Source: Psychrobacillus sp. BL-248-WT-3
GTDB taxonomy: Bacteria; Bacillota; Bacilli; Bacillales_A; Planococcaceae
Assembly (NCBI RefSeq): GCF_012843435.1
Contig: NZ_JABAFC010000011.1
Coordinates: forward strand, 32,278 to 96,277
DNA length: 64,000 nt
Reading direction: 5' to 3'
Below the pieces are notes generated by a model. It saw only the letters and a program-made list of their open reading frames with translations, was not told the DNA's origin and did no database searches. The translations under genes and the position numbers were made by a program. Below are positions 8,574-18,732 of this stretch, in pieces. How positions within the stretch are numbered: position 1 is the first letter of the stretch; every line of letters begins with the position of its first letter.

Positions 8574-8882
8574 TTAAGGTTTTCTTGATTCCATAATAAA
8601 GCGAAGAGCAAGCTTCTTTTCCGTTTCTTTAAATAATTCATCCAGCTGTCGAAACGCCGCAAAAGTTTTATAGTTCTGTTTTATAAAAGTAAAACGTTCC
8701 TGATAGTTTAATGGACAAGTGCCATCTGCAAGGTCGATTAACTCGTTTAACAGATCAATTCCTTTTTCCATTAAATCATTAGACCCGTTATTTCTTTTTT
8801 TATAATGAGCTTGTATCTCATCTCGAAGCTCTGACCACTTTGCAAAAAGTCCGACAAAGTCTTCTTTTTTAAGCTTGGACAA
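8574..8882 (-). CDS. ypoC: YpoC-like protein
   Basis: Small soluble helical protein of 102 residues, function unknown. Assignment rests on its position directly after nth (14-nt overlap), as in B. subtilis dnaD-nth-ypoC, and on the general YpoC-like size and charge pattern. No catalytic motif or membrane segment is visible. Confidence 0.7.
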   Translation of the reverse strand: MSKLKKEDFVGLFAKWSELRDEIQAHYKKRNNGSNDLMEKGIDLLNELIDLADGTCPLNYQERFTFIKQNYKTFAAFRQLDELFKETEKKLALRFIMESRKP

Positions 8883-9525
8883 CTTTACTCATCCTTTTTT
8901 TCCCCTCTCTGCACACAGGCAGTAACGGACATTGTGGGCAATTGGGATTTTGTGCCTTGCAATGGTAGCGGCCAAAAAATATAAGCTGGTGATGTGCCTT
9001 GGACCAGGATTCAATCGGAGTCTTTTTCATTAACGTTTCCTCGACCTGTAGGACAGAGTCCTTCCATCGACATAGTCCTAATCGCTTCGATACTCTTTCG
9101 ACATGAGTATCGACGGCAATGGCAGGAATGTCAAAAGCAACTGAAACAACTACATTAGCAGTTTTGCGCCCTACTCCTGGAAAAGTAGTAAGTAGATCTC
9201 TGTCTTCCGGTACTTCGCCATTATAAAGCTCTATTAGTTGCTTACTAAGCGCTTGAATATTTTTTGCCTTATTACGATATAGGCCGATTGAACGTATGTC
9301 GTTTTGTAGCTCTTCGATTGAAACTGCTAAATAGTCTTCGGGCTTTTTATATTTTTGGAACAAATTTTTAGTTACTTTATTTACAAGCACGTCCGTGCAT
9401 TGCGCTGATAAAAGTGTAGCTACTAATAATTCAAAAGGATTATCGTGGACTAACTCACAATGAGCATCCGGAAACATCCTTTCCATTTCCTCTAAACAAA
9501 AATGCCATTGGGCCTTTGTAAGCAA
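8869..9525 (-). CDS. nth: Endonuclease III (DNA glycosylase/AP lyase)
   Basis: Base excision repair enzyme for oxidised pyrimidines. The helix-hairpin-helix reads PGVGRKTANVV with the catalytic lysine, followed by the catalytic Asp in AVDTHVERV. The C-terminus has the 4Fe-4S ligand pattern C-x6-C-x2-C-x5-C. I prefer the TTG at 9525, which has AGGTGG 5 nt upstream and aligns with the start of B. subtilis Nth; a GTG at 9534 would add three residues. It directly follows dnaD. Confidence 0.95.
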   Translation of the reverse strand: MLTKAQWHFCLEEMERMFPDAHCELVHDNPFELLVATLLSAQCTDVLVNKVTKNLFQKYKKPEDYLAVSIEELQNDIRSIGLYRNKAKNIQALSKQLIELYNGEVPEDRDLLTTFPGVGRKTANVVVSVAFDIPAIAVDTHVERVSKRLGLCRWKDSVLQVEETLMKKTPIESWSKAHHQLIFFGRYHCKAQNPNCPQCPLLPVCREGKKRMSKVVQA

Positions 9526-9534
9526 CGTTTCCAC

Positions 9535-10245
9535 CTACTCTCTTTCTTCTAACCAATTGTAAAAAGGAACTTTCGCCGTATCTAAGGATTGCTCCTTTGG
9601 TCTTTGCATTGGTATATGCTGTCTAAACTGAGCCGACTGATTTTCTGCAGCTTCTACTGTTTTTATATTTTTCTTTTTCCACTCGAATAATATGCGGTCT
9701 ATATAGCGCAGGCTTAGCTTTTGAGATAAGACAGCCTCTTTCAAAGCTAGCCTTATTAAAGAGGCAGAATGCTTGTCCTGGTCAAACCACATTCCAATTG
9801 TTTCATATTCCATTGGAGATAACAATCTACCGAATTCAGCTTCAAATAATTTGTAAATTTCGCCTTCTTCGCCCTTCACTTCTTCGTCTTCTTTATTAAG
9901 GTTTTGTTGCTCTACGCAATCGACCAAAAGCTCCCATAAATGATTAAAATCATAGTATTCATAATGAACTCCATTTTCGTCCATATGCTGTTCAATTTGG
10001 ATTAATCCCTTTTGGACAAGACGTTGTAAAATCGTCACTACTTTATGTTCGTTAAAATGTGTACGTTCCACTAAGTTTTGAGGGGTTGGAAAGTGGTTAC
10101 CCGCTTCTCCAAAAGCGATAAGATGTAATAGCAGAATAGCTTCCTCGTCCTTGACATTAATGGCCTTGTAATGGCTAAAAAAAAGCTGGGAAATGGTTAC
10201 ATTTCCCTGCTCTGTCCAGATTCGGAGCCGATTTCGCTTTTGCAT
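9535..10245 (-). CDS. dnaD: Primosomal replication protein DnaD
   Basis: Acts with DnaB and DnaI to load the replicative helicase at origins and restart sites. The 236-residue protein has an N-terminal winged-helix region (about 1-100) and a C-terminal DnaB/DnaD domain ending in the family motif seen here as RYIDRILFEWKKKN. A GGGAG site precedes the ATG. It lies between asnS and nth as in B. subtilis. Confidence 0.93.
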   Translation of the reverse strand: MQKRNRLRIWTEQGNVTISQLFFSHYKAINVKDEEAILLLHLIAFGEAGNHFPTPQNLVERTHFNEHKVVTILQRLVQKGLIQIEQHMDENGVHYEYYDFNHLWELLVDCVEQQNLNKEDEEVKGEEGEIYKLFEAEFGRLLSPMEYETIGMWFDQDKHSASLIRLALKEAVLSQKLSLRYIDRILFEWKKKNIKTVEAAENQSAQFRQHIPMQRPKEQSLDTAKVPFYNWLEERE

Positions 10246-10317
10246 ACTCGCACTCCCTTTCTTATATAATACGCTGTAAAAGTTTATTAACGTAAATGAT
10301 CTTTCTTTCGATTCTTA

Positions 10318-11613
10318 TTATGGATATAAACGGTTTAATAGTCTTGGGAATGGGATAGATTCACGTACGTGTTCTGCTCCACTTAACCAAGCTACTGTAC
10401 GTTCTAATCCAAGCCCAAACCCTGAGTGAGGAACAGACCCTTGTTTACGTAGCTCTAAATACCATGCATAAGCCGATTCATCTAATTTATGCTCTGCAAG
10501 ACGTTGTTTTAGTAAATCATAATCATGAATACGTTCTGATCCACCGATAATCTCACCATATCCTTCAGGAGCGATTAAGTCCGCACATAATACAACATCG
10601 TCTCTGTCTGGATGAGGTTGCATGTAGAATGGTTTAATGCCTATAGGATAATGCGTGATGAATACTGGCATATCATAGCTTTCTGCGATAGCTGTTTCAT
10701 GCGGTGATCCGAAATCATCTCCCCATTCAATATCATCAAAGCCTTTCTCGTGTAAAAACTTAATTGCATCATCATACGTGATACGTGGGAATGGTGCTTG
10801 AATTTTTTCTAATTTAGAAGTGTCGCGTCCTAAACGTTCTAATTCTAATTGACAGTTTTTAAGAACAGATTGGACAATATATGCCACATATTGCTCTTGT
10901 ACTTCTAGATTCTCATCGAATTCTACAAACGCCATCTCTGGCTCGATCATCCAAAATTCTATTAAGTGACGTCGTGTTTTAGATTTCTCTGCACGGAATG
11001 TTGGTCCAAAGGAGAATACTTTTCCTAATGCCATTGCTGCAGCTTCCATGTATAGTTGTCCAGATTGAGATAAATATGCATCCTCATCAAAATACTTTGT
11101 ATGGAAAAGCTCTGAAGTTCCTTCAGGAGAAGATCCAGTTAAAATTGGTGGATCCATTTTTACAAATCCATTTTCATTAAAGAATTCATATGTAGCACGA
11201 ATTATTTCATTACGAATTTTCATAATTGCGTGTTGTTTTCTAGAACGCAGCCATAAATGACGGTTGTCCATAAGAAATTCAGTTCCATGCTCTTTTGGTG
11301 TAATAGGATAATCAACCGCAGCGTGAATTACTTCGATTTCTTTTACTTGTAGCTCATATCCAAAAGATGAGCGTTCATCTTTAGTTACTTCTCCAGTGAT
11401 ATACATAGAAGTTTCTTGAGTTAACCCTTTTGCTGTTTGGAAAATTTCTTCTCCAACAACTTCCTTTACTACTACTCCTTGTACAAAGCCGGAGCCATCA
11501 CGTAGCTGTAAAAAGGCAATCTTTCCGCTTGAGCGCTTGTTCGCAAGCCAAGCCCCAAGTTTTATTGTTTCTCCAACATGGTTGGCCATATCTTTAATCA
11601 TAATTTTTTTCAT
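10318..11613 (-). CDS. asnS: Asparaginyl-tRNA synthetase
   Basis: Class IIb synthetase of 431 residues charging tRNA-Asn. It has an N-terminal OB-fold anticodon-binding domain (about 1-100), motif 2 [12 protein letters not shown] and motif 3 [13 protein letters not shown]. The ATG at 11613 has GGAGG five bases upstream; an in-frame ATG four codons earlier overlaps that site. No T-box leader is present. The aspB gene that separates ypmB from asnS in B. subtilis is absent. Confidence 0.96.
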   Translation of the reverse strand: MKKIMIKDMANHVGETIKLGAWLANKRSSGKIAFLQLRDGSGFVQGVVVKEVVGEEIFQTAKGLTQETSMYITGEVTKDERSSFGYELQVKEIEVIHAAVDYPITPKEHGTEFLMDNRHLWLRSRKQHAIMKIRNEIIRATYEFFNENGFVKMDPPILTGSSPEGTSELFHTKYFDEDAYLSQSGQLYMEAAAMALGKVFSFGPTFRAEKSKTRRHLIEFWMIEPEMAFVEFDENLEVQEQYVAYIVQSVLKNCQLELERLGRDTSKLEKIQAPFPRITYDDAIKFLHEKGFDDIEWGDDFGSPHETAIAESYDMPVFITHYPIGIKPFYMQPHPDRDDVVLCADLIAPEGYGEIIGGSERIHDYDLLKQRLAEHKLDESAYAWYLELRKQGSVPHSGFGLGLERTVAWLSGAEHVRESIPFPRLLNRLYP

Positions 11614-11641
11614 GTTGTCCTCCATTAGTCATAAATAAATT

Positions 11642-12130
11642 TTACAAATTGGATATTCTCTTCCACCAGTCGCCGTTATCAAATAATAGATAAACGTAGT
11701 TTAGATTATCCTTTGAATTGACAAAGGTAATCTCCCATACAGGGCCAACCTCTTCCACACCTAGCTTAGCGTGGAGCACCTTACTTTCTTGCTCTCCATC
11801 CAAAACGATGGAGATGGCTTCTTCTTTTGATATACCCTCTTCAAAGCTTACCTCCATGATAGGCTCTTCATTTGCCTTCAGTGGGATAAAAAATGCTTTT
11901 TTGGAGCCATCTTTTGTGTTACCTATAATCGTCTGATAAGAGTCGGTACTATTATACACATAGGACTCATCAATTGTCTCCAATAAGTTATTCTTTAGTG
12001 TATAAGATTCTGCAGACGTTAAGGCTTCCTTAAATGGCTCCCGAGCCTGAGTATATATAAGAATGCTAAGGATTGCGGTTAGGCTAATTGTAAAAATAAC
12101 GATAAATAATAGCCATCTTTTAAGTGCCAT
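11642..12130 (-). CDS. ypmB: YpmB-like membrane-anchored protein (DUF5590)
   Basis: 162 residues with one N-terminal membrane span (about 5-26) and an extracytoplasmic PepSY-like domain with the phrase VWEITFVNSKDNLNYVYLLFD split around the end of the protein as WEITFV and YVYLLFD. Function unknown. It follows ypmA with 2 nt between, matching the B. subtilis ypmA-ypmB order. Confidence 0.82.
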   Translation of the reverse strand: MALKRWLLFIVIFTISLTAILSILIYTQAREPFKEALTSAESYTLKNNLLETIDESYVYNSTDSYQTIIGNTKDGSKKAFFIPLKANEEPIMEVSFEEGISKEEAISIVLDGEQESKVLHAKLGVEEVGPVWEITFVNSKDNLNYVYLLFDNGDWWKRISNL

Positions 12131-12132
12131 AT

Positions 12133-12303
12133 TTAGGTCCTGTAAATGGTAAAGACTGCTTTTTCTTGGTCTTCTTTATCTAATGCCAATCCAAACATTA
12201 AATCCTTTTCCTTCAAAGAACGGTTCAATGCATCTACTATTTTGTATAGATCTGATTGGTATTGTACGGTGACTGTGGAGATGACTTCGATTTTGTTTTC
12301 CAT
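12133..12303 (-). CDS. ypmA: YpmA-like small protein (DUF4264), 56 aa
   Basis: Short gene starting MENKIEVISTVTVQYQSDLY and ending AVFTIYRT. It lies between dinG and ypmB, in the same place and of the same size as B. subtilis ypmA. Function unknown. The upstream ribosome binding site (GCGGGTAG) is weak, and expression may be coupled to dinG. Confidence 0.75.
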   Translation of the reverse strand: MENKIEVISTVTVQYQSDLYKIVDALNRSLKEKDLMFGLALDKEDQEKAVFTIYRT

Positions 12304-12331
12304 ATTTCTACCCGCTTTCTAATACTCATCC

Positions 12332-15085
12332 TTAATTAGTATACCAATTTTCTAGCTCTAAGACTATATTTTCTAGTGATACTTTCTTTACAGGTATGTT
12401 AGGAATCGCCTGTAAAAAATCAGCCCCATACGACTTAGTCTCAATTCTTCTATCTAATACGATAAATACTCCCTTATCAGCGGAGGAACGAATTAAACGA
12501 CCAAATCCTTGTCTAAATCTTAGAACTGCTTCTGGTAAAGAGTAGGATGAAAATGGGTTAAGCCCGTTTCTGCTCATTAATTCTGCACGTTTTTTAAATA
12601 ATGGGTCATCTGGTGATGAAAAAGGTAAACGCACCATGATTACGACAGACAGTGCCTCCCCTGGCACATCTACGCCCTCCCAAAAGCTATTGGTGCCGAA
12701 AAGTACAGATTTCGAGAAGCGTTGAAAGGATTTTAATAGACGCATTCTACTGCCAGTTGTAATCCCTTGGGCAAACAGCATATAATCTTCGAGCAGGTTA
12801 GTCTCTTGAATTAACTCAACCGTTTTTCGAAGCATATCTTGTGAGGTGAATAATACAAAGCATCTTCCGCCAGTTACTAGCACTGTCTGAACAATTGCTT
12901 CTGCCACTGACTCAATATAGTCAGATTGTGAAACTTGCTGAATATCCGGCATATCTTCAATAATTAAGAGCTCTGCCCCATTATAAAAATTAGATTCTAC
13001 TTTAAATTGATGAATCGGCACACTCGAACTAAGCCCTAGCTGTGAAGTGATAAAGTATTTGTTAGATGGTACGGTCAAAGTCCCCGACGTCCAAATAATA
13101 CCTCCACTATCTCTTAACGGAGCCATTGCTTCTTTTATATCCTCTTGATAATCTAATGGTCTTTTGATGATAGTAAGGCTCCCTGGCACACTTCTATTAT
13201 CTAGTTCGAGCCATTTTGCTTCTTCTTCACCATGCTGAAGAAATATTTCATCCCACTCACTTACTTTAATCTCTAGCTCCCGTAGCCAATATTCCCACTC
13301 ATTTACGATAACTATTAATTGAGGGTCCAATAGGTTTTTCTTGGACGAGCCAACATATGGCTTTGTGGAATATATAAACGTCTGCAGATTTTTAGCTACT
13401 TTGATAAAATATGATTTATCTAGTTCTAACTCTTCCATCGTATTCGTACGTTTCGTACTTTTAGATTTATGAGGGAAGCTTTGTATAGAAGAAATGATGT
13501 GAGACATAGCGAGATCAAACGACTCTACAACATTTACAAAAAGCTTCTCTATGCGGAGTCGTACGGATAAAGAGACGTTTATAAGCGACAGTTTGTAAAG
13601 TAGATGATCGGTATCTAACGTTCCAAATTGACCTAAAATATACTTCCAATTAGTATAGGAAAAAATACGTTCTTTTCGAGAAATACTAGCATGGATCATT
13701 TGATGTGCTTCATCAATGATAGTTGCACAGCCATTCTCTAAAAGTTTAACTTCTCTATCCTTGTCTGCTATGATCATGGAATGATTCGTCACAAGTATAT
13801 CGCAATCCTTACTCCGAAGAAGTGCTCTCTCATAAAAGTCAATTCCTTTTACGTCGTTTATCATCTTCTCAGAGGTTCTTCTTATTTTATCAACAAAGAG
13901 TAAACCCCCTCCAGAGACATTAAGCTCAGAAAGATCACCCTCCTCTGTCATAGTAAGCCAAACTAAAATCTGCATGATAGTGAAGGTTTCATCATATGAC
14001 TCGTCATCTTGCTGAAGATGCTCCCAAAAACGATAAAGGTCAATATAGTGGTTAATCCCTTTTAGTTTAGCTACTCGAAGATTTATATTCAAAATGTCAT
14101 GAAGCTTCGGTATTTCCTCATTTATTAGTTGATCAATAAGATGAGTAGTGTAGGTACTAATAATAATTGGCTTTCCTTGCTCTATTCCATAAATAGCAGC
14201 AGGGATTAAATACCCTAATGTTTTACCTATCCCAGTCTCGGCCTCACATACTATTTCTCTAGATTCGGACAGCGCTAGGTGAATTCTATCCATAAGCTCA
14301 AATTGGCCAGTTCTTTCCTCCAGCTTTAAACTTCCTTGTTGGAATAACTGCTTCTTTTCGTCGAAAGAGCTTGGGTAAACTAGCTCACTTTGCGTTGGAA
14401 GAGGCTCATCTCTTTCATATTGTAAAGGGATCCCTCGATATTCTAAATAATCCTTTGAGTCATACATTTTTCTTTTCATCGTCAGCACTTCAAAAAATAT
14501 AAGAGCTAGATTGGATTTTAATTGAAAGGATCTCTTATGTAAAAGTTCTATTGTTTTCATTGGCAGCGTTTGTAGCTGATCAAAACATTTCAGCAGTAAA
14601 TAAGCTGTAGCCTTCGCATCGTCATCTGCTCGGTGGGCAGATTCAAGCTCTATATGTAGCTCATTTGCTATATCCTGAAGTTTATAACTATAAATATTAG
14701 GAAACATCAGCTTTGCAAATTCCACTGTATCAATCGATTTACAAACTAATTTAGGTAATCCTACACGTTTTAGCTCCTGCTGAAGAAACGTTAAGTCAAA
14801 GTTCGTATTATGAGCAACAAAAATATGATCTTGCAACATTTCCAACACTTTTGGGGCAATCTCTTCAAATCTAGGAGCATCCTTGACATCTTCTTCCTTG
14901 ATGTTAGTTAGATCCTGAATAAATAGAGGAATTTGTTTTTGCGGATTTACAAACGTATTAAAGGAGCCCGTTATTTTATTATTTTCTATAAAAACAATTG
15001 CAAGCTGAATAATTCGGTCACCATTGGCAGATGAATGGCCTGTTGTTTCAATATCGACAACTGCATATTTATGATTTTCCAACAC
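12332..15085 (-). CDS. dinG: DinG-type helicase fused to DnaQ-like 3'-5' exonuclease
   Basis: 917 residues. The N-terminal DEDDh exonuclease (about 1-170) shows VVDIETTG, HNTNFDL and AHRADDDA. The XPD/DinG helicase body shows Walker A ETGIGKT, a DEAH box in IIDEAHQ, and a QGFGRLIR motif VI. This exonuclease-helicase fusion is normal for Bacillales (YpvA). The GTG at 15085 is chosen, with GGTGAG upstream. It is transcribed toward ypmA-ypmB-asnS. Confidence 0.94.
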   Translation of the reverse strand: MLENHKYAVVDIETTGHSSANGDRIIQLAIVFIENNKITGSFNTFVNPQKQIPLFIQDLTNIKEEDVKDAPRFEEIAPKVLEMLQDHIFVAHNTNFDLTFLQQELKRVGLPKLVCKSIDTVEFAKLMFPNIYSYKLQDIANELHIELESAHRADDDAKATAYLLLKCFDQLQTLPMKTIELLHKRSFQLKSNLALIFFEVLTMKRKMYDSKDYLEYRGIPLQYERDEPLPTQSELVYPSSFDEKKQLFQQGSLKLEERTGQFELMDRIHLALSESREIVCEAETGIGKTLGYLIPAAIYGIEQGKPIIISTYTTHLIDQLINEEIPKLHDILNINLRVAKLKGINHYIDLYRFWEHLQQDDESYDETFTIMQILVWLTMTEEGDLSELNVSGGGLLFVDKIRRTSEKMINDVKGIDFYERALLRSKDCDILVTNHSMIIADKDREVKLLENGCATIIDEAHQMIHASISRKERIFSYTNWKYILGQFGTLDTDHLLYKLSLINVSLSVRLRIEKLFVNVVESFDLAMSHIISSIQSFPHKSKSTKRTNTMEELELDKSYFIKVAKNLQTFIYSTKPYVGSSKKNLLDPQLIVIVNEWEYWLRELEIKVSEWDEIFLQHGEEEAKWLELDNRSVPGSLTIIKRPLDYQEDIKEAMAPLRDSGGIIWTSGTLTVPSNKYFITSQLGLSSSVPIHQFKVESNFYNGAELLIIEDMPDIQQVSQSDYIESVAEAIVQTVLVTGGRCFVLFTSQDMLRKTVELIQETNLLEDYMLFAQGITTGSRMRLLKSFQRFSKSVLFGTNSFWEGVDVPGEALSVVIMVRLPFSSPDDPLFKKRAELMSRNGLNPFSSYSLPEAVLRFRQGFGRLIRSSADKGVFIVLDRRIETKSYGADFLQAIPNIPVKKVSLENIVLELENWYTN

Positions 15086-15323
15086 ACTTCATCTCACCAT
15101 CATTAAAATTAAAAGCATTCTAACAAGCGCTCGAGCACTGCTTTTTAAAAATTGTACCACATTACTTTATTAGAAACGAAATATATGTAGGACTTAAAAA
15201 AAATTAAAATTATTATCCCTACTTCTTTCATTCTCAAATAAACAATTCAAATCCTATTTAGACGAAAAAATGTGCAGATCTAGCTTGTTAGAGAGAAAGT
15301 TGCAATAGCAATAAAAAACAAAG
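15086..15323. other. Intergenic stretch between dinG and panD
   Basis: Apart from the panBCD terminator just to its right, I see no gene here. The stretch is AT-rich and presumably holds the dinG promoter, which I cannot place with confidence. Confidence 0.5.
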
Positions 15324-15380
15324 CCCCGGAAATTTTACGATTGGTAAAATTTCCGGGGACTTTTGAAATCCAGGGGCTTT
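15311..15380 (-). terminator. Terminator of panBCD with a competing upstream arm
   Basis: On the minus strand a 15-bp perfect stem CCCCGGAAATTTTAC / GTAAAATTTCCGGGG (15324-15358) is followed by CTTTG and a T-run, 50 nt after panD. An upstream AAAAAAGCCCC could instead pair with the GGGGCTTT at the 3' side of the stem, giving two alternative folds. Confidence 0.85.
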
Positions 15381-15408
15381 TTTCTCCAGCCACCTCCATG
15401 TGCAATTA

Positions 15409-15792
15409 TTACATGACTGTTGCTTCTGGCTCGTAGTTGATAATTTGGTTAATCGTATTATCTGAGTTCATAATTCCTACTGTTGGACGATGGTTTTTTG
15501 CTTCTTCATTCATTACGTATGCATAAGACAAGATAATTACTATATCTCCACGTTGAACAAGGCGTGCTGCAGCTCCATTTACACAAATTACACCGCTTCC
15601 ACGTTCTCCTGCGATAATATATGTTTCAAAGCGTGCCCCATTATTGTTATTGACAATATGAACCTTTTCATTTGGCAGCATTCCTACTGCATCCAAGATA
15701 TTTTGGTCAATTGTAATACTGCCTACATAGTTTAAATCCGCCTCAGTGACTACTGCTCGGTGAATTTTACTGTTTAACATCATTCTTAACAT
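15409..15792 (-). CDS. panD: Aspartate 1-decarboxylase proenzyme
   Basis: Converts L-aspartate to beta-alanine for pantothenate. The self-cleavage site is Gly24-Ser25 in YVGSITI, which makes the pyruvoyl cofactor. The 127-residue length and the phrases GMLPNEKV and [15 protein letters not shown] are typical. Last gene of panBCD, 2 nt after panC. Confidence 0.97.
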   Translation of the reverse strand: MLRMMLNSKIHRAVVTEADLNYVGSITIDQNILDAVGMLPNEKVHIVNNNNGARFETYIIAGERGSGVICVNGAAARLVQRGDIVIILSYAYVMNEEAKNHRPTVGIMNSDNTINQIINYEPEATVM

Positions 15793-15794
15793 TA

Positions 15795-16643
15795 TTACTG
15801 CACTTCCTTCATATTAACTATTATATTATCAATTAATCTTGCTTTTTCAAAAAATACGGCAGCTGCAAATAAGACTTCTTCTGTGTACTCGTTTACAGGT
15901 TGTAGTGTTGGATAAGCCAAAGCCTCCAGGTAATCTATTTTACCAGATGTGTTTTCAATTATATATTGTTTAGCTTCAGCAATAGCCTTTTGTACATCCC
16001 CCGTGCGATGCACGTTCTCTTTTGCCAGCGTAAGCGCCTTGTAAATATGAGGGGCAACTTCACGTTCTTGCGCGCTAAGAAATACATTTCGCGAACTTTT
16101 AGCCAATCCATCTTCTTCACGTATAGTTGGAACAGCAACTATTTCTAGCGGGAAATTGTATGCTTCAACAAACAGCTTAATAATCGCAAGCTGCTGAGCG
16201 TCCTTTTGTCCAAAATATGCCTTTGTAGGTTGAACTAAATGAAATAGCTTAGATACTACTTTCAGTACACCATCGAAGTGACCTGGACGTGTGGAACCAC
16301 ATAGCTTGGTAGAAATATCACCGGCATGTATCGTAATCCCACTTTCAAAAGGATACATTTCATCAGGCGTTGGAACAAATAATAAATCTACTCCAGATTC
16401 TACAGCAATCTTTGTATCTCGTTCAATATCTCTTGGATATCTATCTAAATCTTCATTTGGTCCAAACTGTGCTGGATTTACAAAGATACTAGCAACTACG
16501 AACTCGTTTTCTGCTCGAGCTTTAGTAAGTAGTGCTTGGTGGCCTTCGTGTAGATACCCCATCGTTGGTACAAAACCAATAGAGTGTTGTTTATGTTTTG
16601 CAATAATTGCTTTAAGTTCATCAATCTTTTGTACTGTTTGCAT
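15795..16643 (-). CDS. panC: Pantothenate synthetase
   Basis: ATP-dependent condensation of pantoate and beta-alanine. The nucleotidyltransferase signature is seen as [10 protein letters not shown] at about residue 26, with [13 protein letters not shown] and [12 protein letters not shown]. Length of 282 residues is normal. The start overlaps the end of panB by 23 nt, so translation is likely coupled. Confidence 0.97.
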   Translation of the reverse strand: MQTVQKIDELKAIIAKHKQHSIGFVPTMGYLHEGHQALLTKARAENEFVVASIFVNPAQFGPNEDLDRYPRDIERDTKIAVESGVDLLFVPTPDEMYPFESGITIHAGDISTKLCGSTRPGHFDGVLKVVSKLFHLVQPTKAYFGQKDAQQLAIIKLFVEAYNFPLEIVAVPTIREEDGLAKSSRNVFLSAQEREVAPHIYKALTLAKENVHRTGDVQKAIAEAKQYIIENTSGKIDYLEALAYPTLQPVNEYTEEVLFAAAVFFEKARLIDNIIVNMKEVQ

Positions 16644-17481
16644 GGCTAGGGTTACCTCCGTATAGTTGGTTTAGTTGATCATCCTTCATGGTGAAAGAAT
16701 GCTCTGTAGCAGGGAATGCACCATTTTTAACTTCTTCTACATACTTCTTAATACCGCTTAAAATAGGTTCCCCCACATTTGCATATTCTTTTACGAACTT
16801 CGGTATATGATGAGATCCATACTTAACCAAGTCATGGAATACTAATACTTGGCCGTCCGCAGTCGAACCAGCTCCTATTCCTATCGTTGGTACCATGAGA
16901 GCACTCGATATTTGCTCTGTTAGCTGATAAGGGATACACTCCAACACGACAGCACAAGCTCCCGCCTGCTCACATTTTTTGGCATCTTCAATTAGTTTTT
17001 GCGCAGCTTCCGCAGTTTTCCCTTGCACTTTATATCCACCCAGAACTCCTGCAGATTGAGGTAACAATCCTAAATGAGCGACTACCGGTATACCAGCAAA
17101 TGTCAGCTTTTCAATTACAGGTATAATTGCTCCTGCTCCCTCTAGCTTTACAGCCTGTGCACCCGTCTCCTGCATTAAACGAACTGCGTTAGAGAGCGAC
17201 TGATCGATATTTCCGTGATATGTTCCAAATGGCATATCCACAACTAAAAATGTATTCGGTGCTCCTCTTCTAGCAGCTTTACCATGATGAATCATATCAT
17301 TCATCGTAACTGATACCGTAGAATCGTACCCTAGCACTACCATCCCAACTGAATCCCCTACTAAAATCATATCGACATTAGCTTCTTCAGCAAATTTGGC
17401 TGTTGGGAAGTCATAAGCTGTGATCATAGAAATTTTTTCTTCATTACTTTTCATTTTCAAAAAATCACTCGTTGTTTTCAT
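16621..17481 (-). CDS. panB: 3-methyl-2-oxobutanoate hydroxymethyltransferase
   Basis: First step of pantothenate synthesis, using methylene-tetrahydrofolate. The metal- and substrate-binding segments are [25 protein letters not shown] and VKLEGA. 286 residues. A strong AAGGAGGG site precedes the ATG. First gene of panBCD. Confidence 0.97.
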   Translation of the reverse strand: MKTTSDFLKMKSNEEKISMITAYDFPTAKFAEEANVDMILVGDSVGMVVLGYDSTVSVTMNDMIHHGKAARRGAPNTFLVVDMPFGTYHGNIDQSLSNAVRLMQETGAQAVKLEGAGAIIPVIEKLTFAGIPVVAHLGLLPQSAGVLGGYKVQGKTAEAAQKLIEDAKKCEQAGACAVVLECIPYQLTEQISSALMVPTIGIGAGSTADGQVLVFHDLVKYGSHHIPKFVKEYANVGEPILSGIKKYVEEVKNGAFPATEHSFTMKDDQLNQLYGGNPSHANSTKD

Positions 17482-17564
17482 CCATTTCCCTCCTTATAAA
17501 ATTATTACCTCGGTCTAGCACATAAGCTTACCTTTGGTAAAATAGAAGAGAAAACCAAATATAA

Positions 17565-17596
17565 AGCCCTTCAATCCTTTACTTGGACAGAAGGGC
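17565..17596 (-). terminator. Terminator of the dapB-to-birA operon
   Basis: GCCCTTCTGTCC pairs with GGATTGAAGGGC on the minus strand, followed by TTTATATTT. It lies about 150 nt past the birA stop and before panB. Confidence 0.65.
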
Positions 17597-17745
17597 AGAA
17601 AATTTAAATTCATCGGTTTTCTCCGTCCCTGTCATTCATAGATCAAGGCAGACTATTTAATTTAAAAAAGTAACTTACCGGTGTAGTTCTAAAAAGATAC
17701 TACCCTTCGCATACAGAATAACAGAATTAGACGAAAACGTCCAAA

Positions 17746-18732
17746 TTAAATTTTGAGTAAATCAATATCAGCCGAATAAATACCTTTTATTTCTCCATTA
17801 TCTAATTGAAGCTGCAAAGCTCCATCATTAGTAATGCCAATAGCCTGTCCCTCAATTGTATCCCTAAGAGTAGTAGCTCTAATCCTATTGCCAATAGTAC
17901 AGTTATAGCTCTCCCAAATGAGTTTAATAGGTTCAAAACCTAGAGTGATGTACATATCACTATATTTTTCTAGATAAAATAGAACTTTGGCAGCTAGGAG
18001 AGCTCTGTCTACATGTTCTCCAGTTTCCAACTTTAAAGAAGTGGCAATAGATTCCAAAGGTCCTTCAAAGGATTCTGATGTCTGATTTACATTGATACCC
18101 ATTCCAATAATAATAGCTTGTACACGGTCCATATCTGACTGAAGCTCGGTAAGGATGCCAGTCACTTTCTTCCCATTAATGAGCAGATCATTAGGCCATT
18201 TAATGCTTGGCACACAGGTTGTAGTATCTTCTATTGCTCTGGCGATTGCTACAGCAGCTACTAGCGTAAACTGTGCAGCAAATTGAGGACTAATATTAGG
18301 TCGGAGTATGAGACTCATCCAGATCCCCTTTCCAACTGAAGATTCCCAAGAACGGTCTAGTCTACCACGACCTGCAGTCTGCTCCTCTGATACTACTAAC
18401 GTTCCATGAGCGACACCCTCTCTCGCTTTGTTTGTAGCAATCGTCTGAGTAGAATCACAAACCGGATAATATATAATATTTTTACCTAGTTCTTTTGTTT
18501 CGAGATGAAGTGAAATACGTTCACTAGCTAAAGTATCCGGCATCTGTTTAAGAATATAGCCCTTTTTCTTTATAGCTTCAATTTCGTAGCCTTCTTCTCC
18601 AAGTCCTTTAAGATACTTCCATACCATCGTTCTAGAAATCTCTAGTTCTTCTGCGAGTGCTTGACCAGAAATTGGGTCTCCCTTTGCAGCCTGGAGTCTA
18701 GAAATAATTCTTTCTTTAATTGATATACTCAC
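17746..18732 (-). CDS. birA: Biotin operon repressor / biotin-protein ligase
   Basis: 328 residues. The N-terminal winged helix (about 1-65, SGQALAEELEISRTMVWKYL split as SGQALAEELE and SRTMVWKYL) makes this the bifunctional type that also represses biotin genes. The ligase core has GRGRLDRSW and KWPNDLLING. The GTG start lies inside the end of cca (17-nt overlap) with a poor ribosome binding site, so coupled translation is likely. Confidence 0.95.
   Translation of the reverse strand: MSISIKERIISRLQAAKGDPISGQALAEELEISRTMVWKYLKGLGEEGYEIEAIKKKGYILKQMPDTLASERISLHLETKELGKNIIYYPVCDSTQTIATNKAREGVAHGTLVVSEEQTAGRGRLDRSWESSVGKGIWMSLILRPNISPQFAAQFTLVAAVAIARAIEDTTTCVPSIKWPNDLLINGKKVTGILTELQSDMDRVQAIIIGMGINVNQTSESFEGPLESIATSLKLETGEHVDRALLAAKVLFYLEKYSDMYITLGFEPIKLIWESYNCTIGNRIRATTLRDTIEGQAIGITNDGALQLQLDNGEIKGIYSADIDLLKI

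Noticed and set aside
11614..11641. T-box leader for asnS
   Set aside because: Only 28 nt lie between ypmB and asnS, with no room for a T-box structure.
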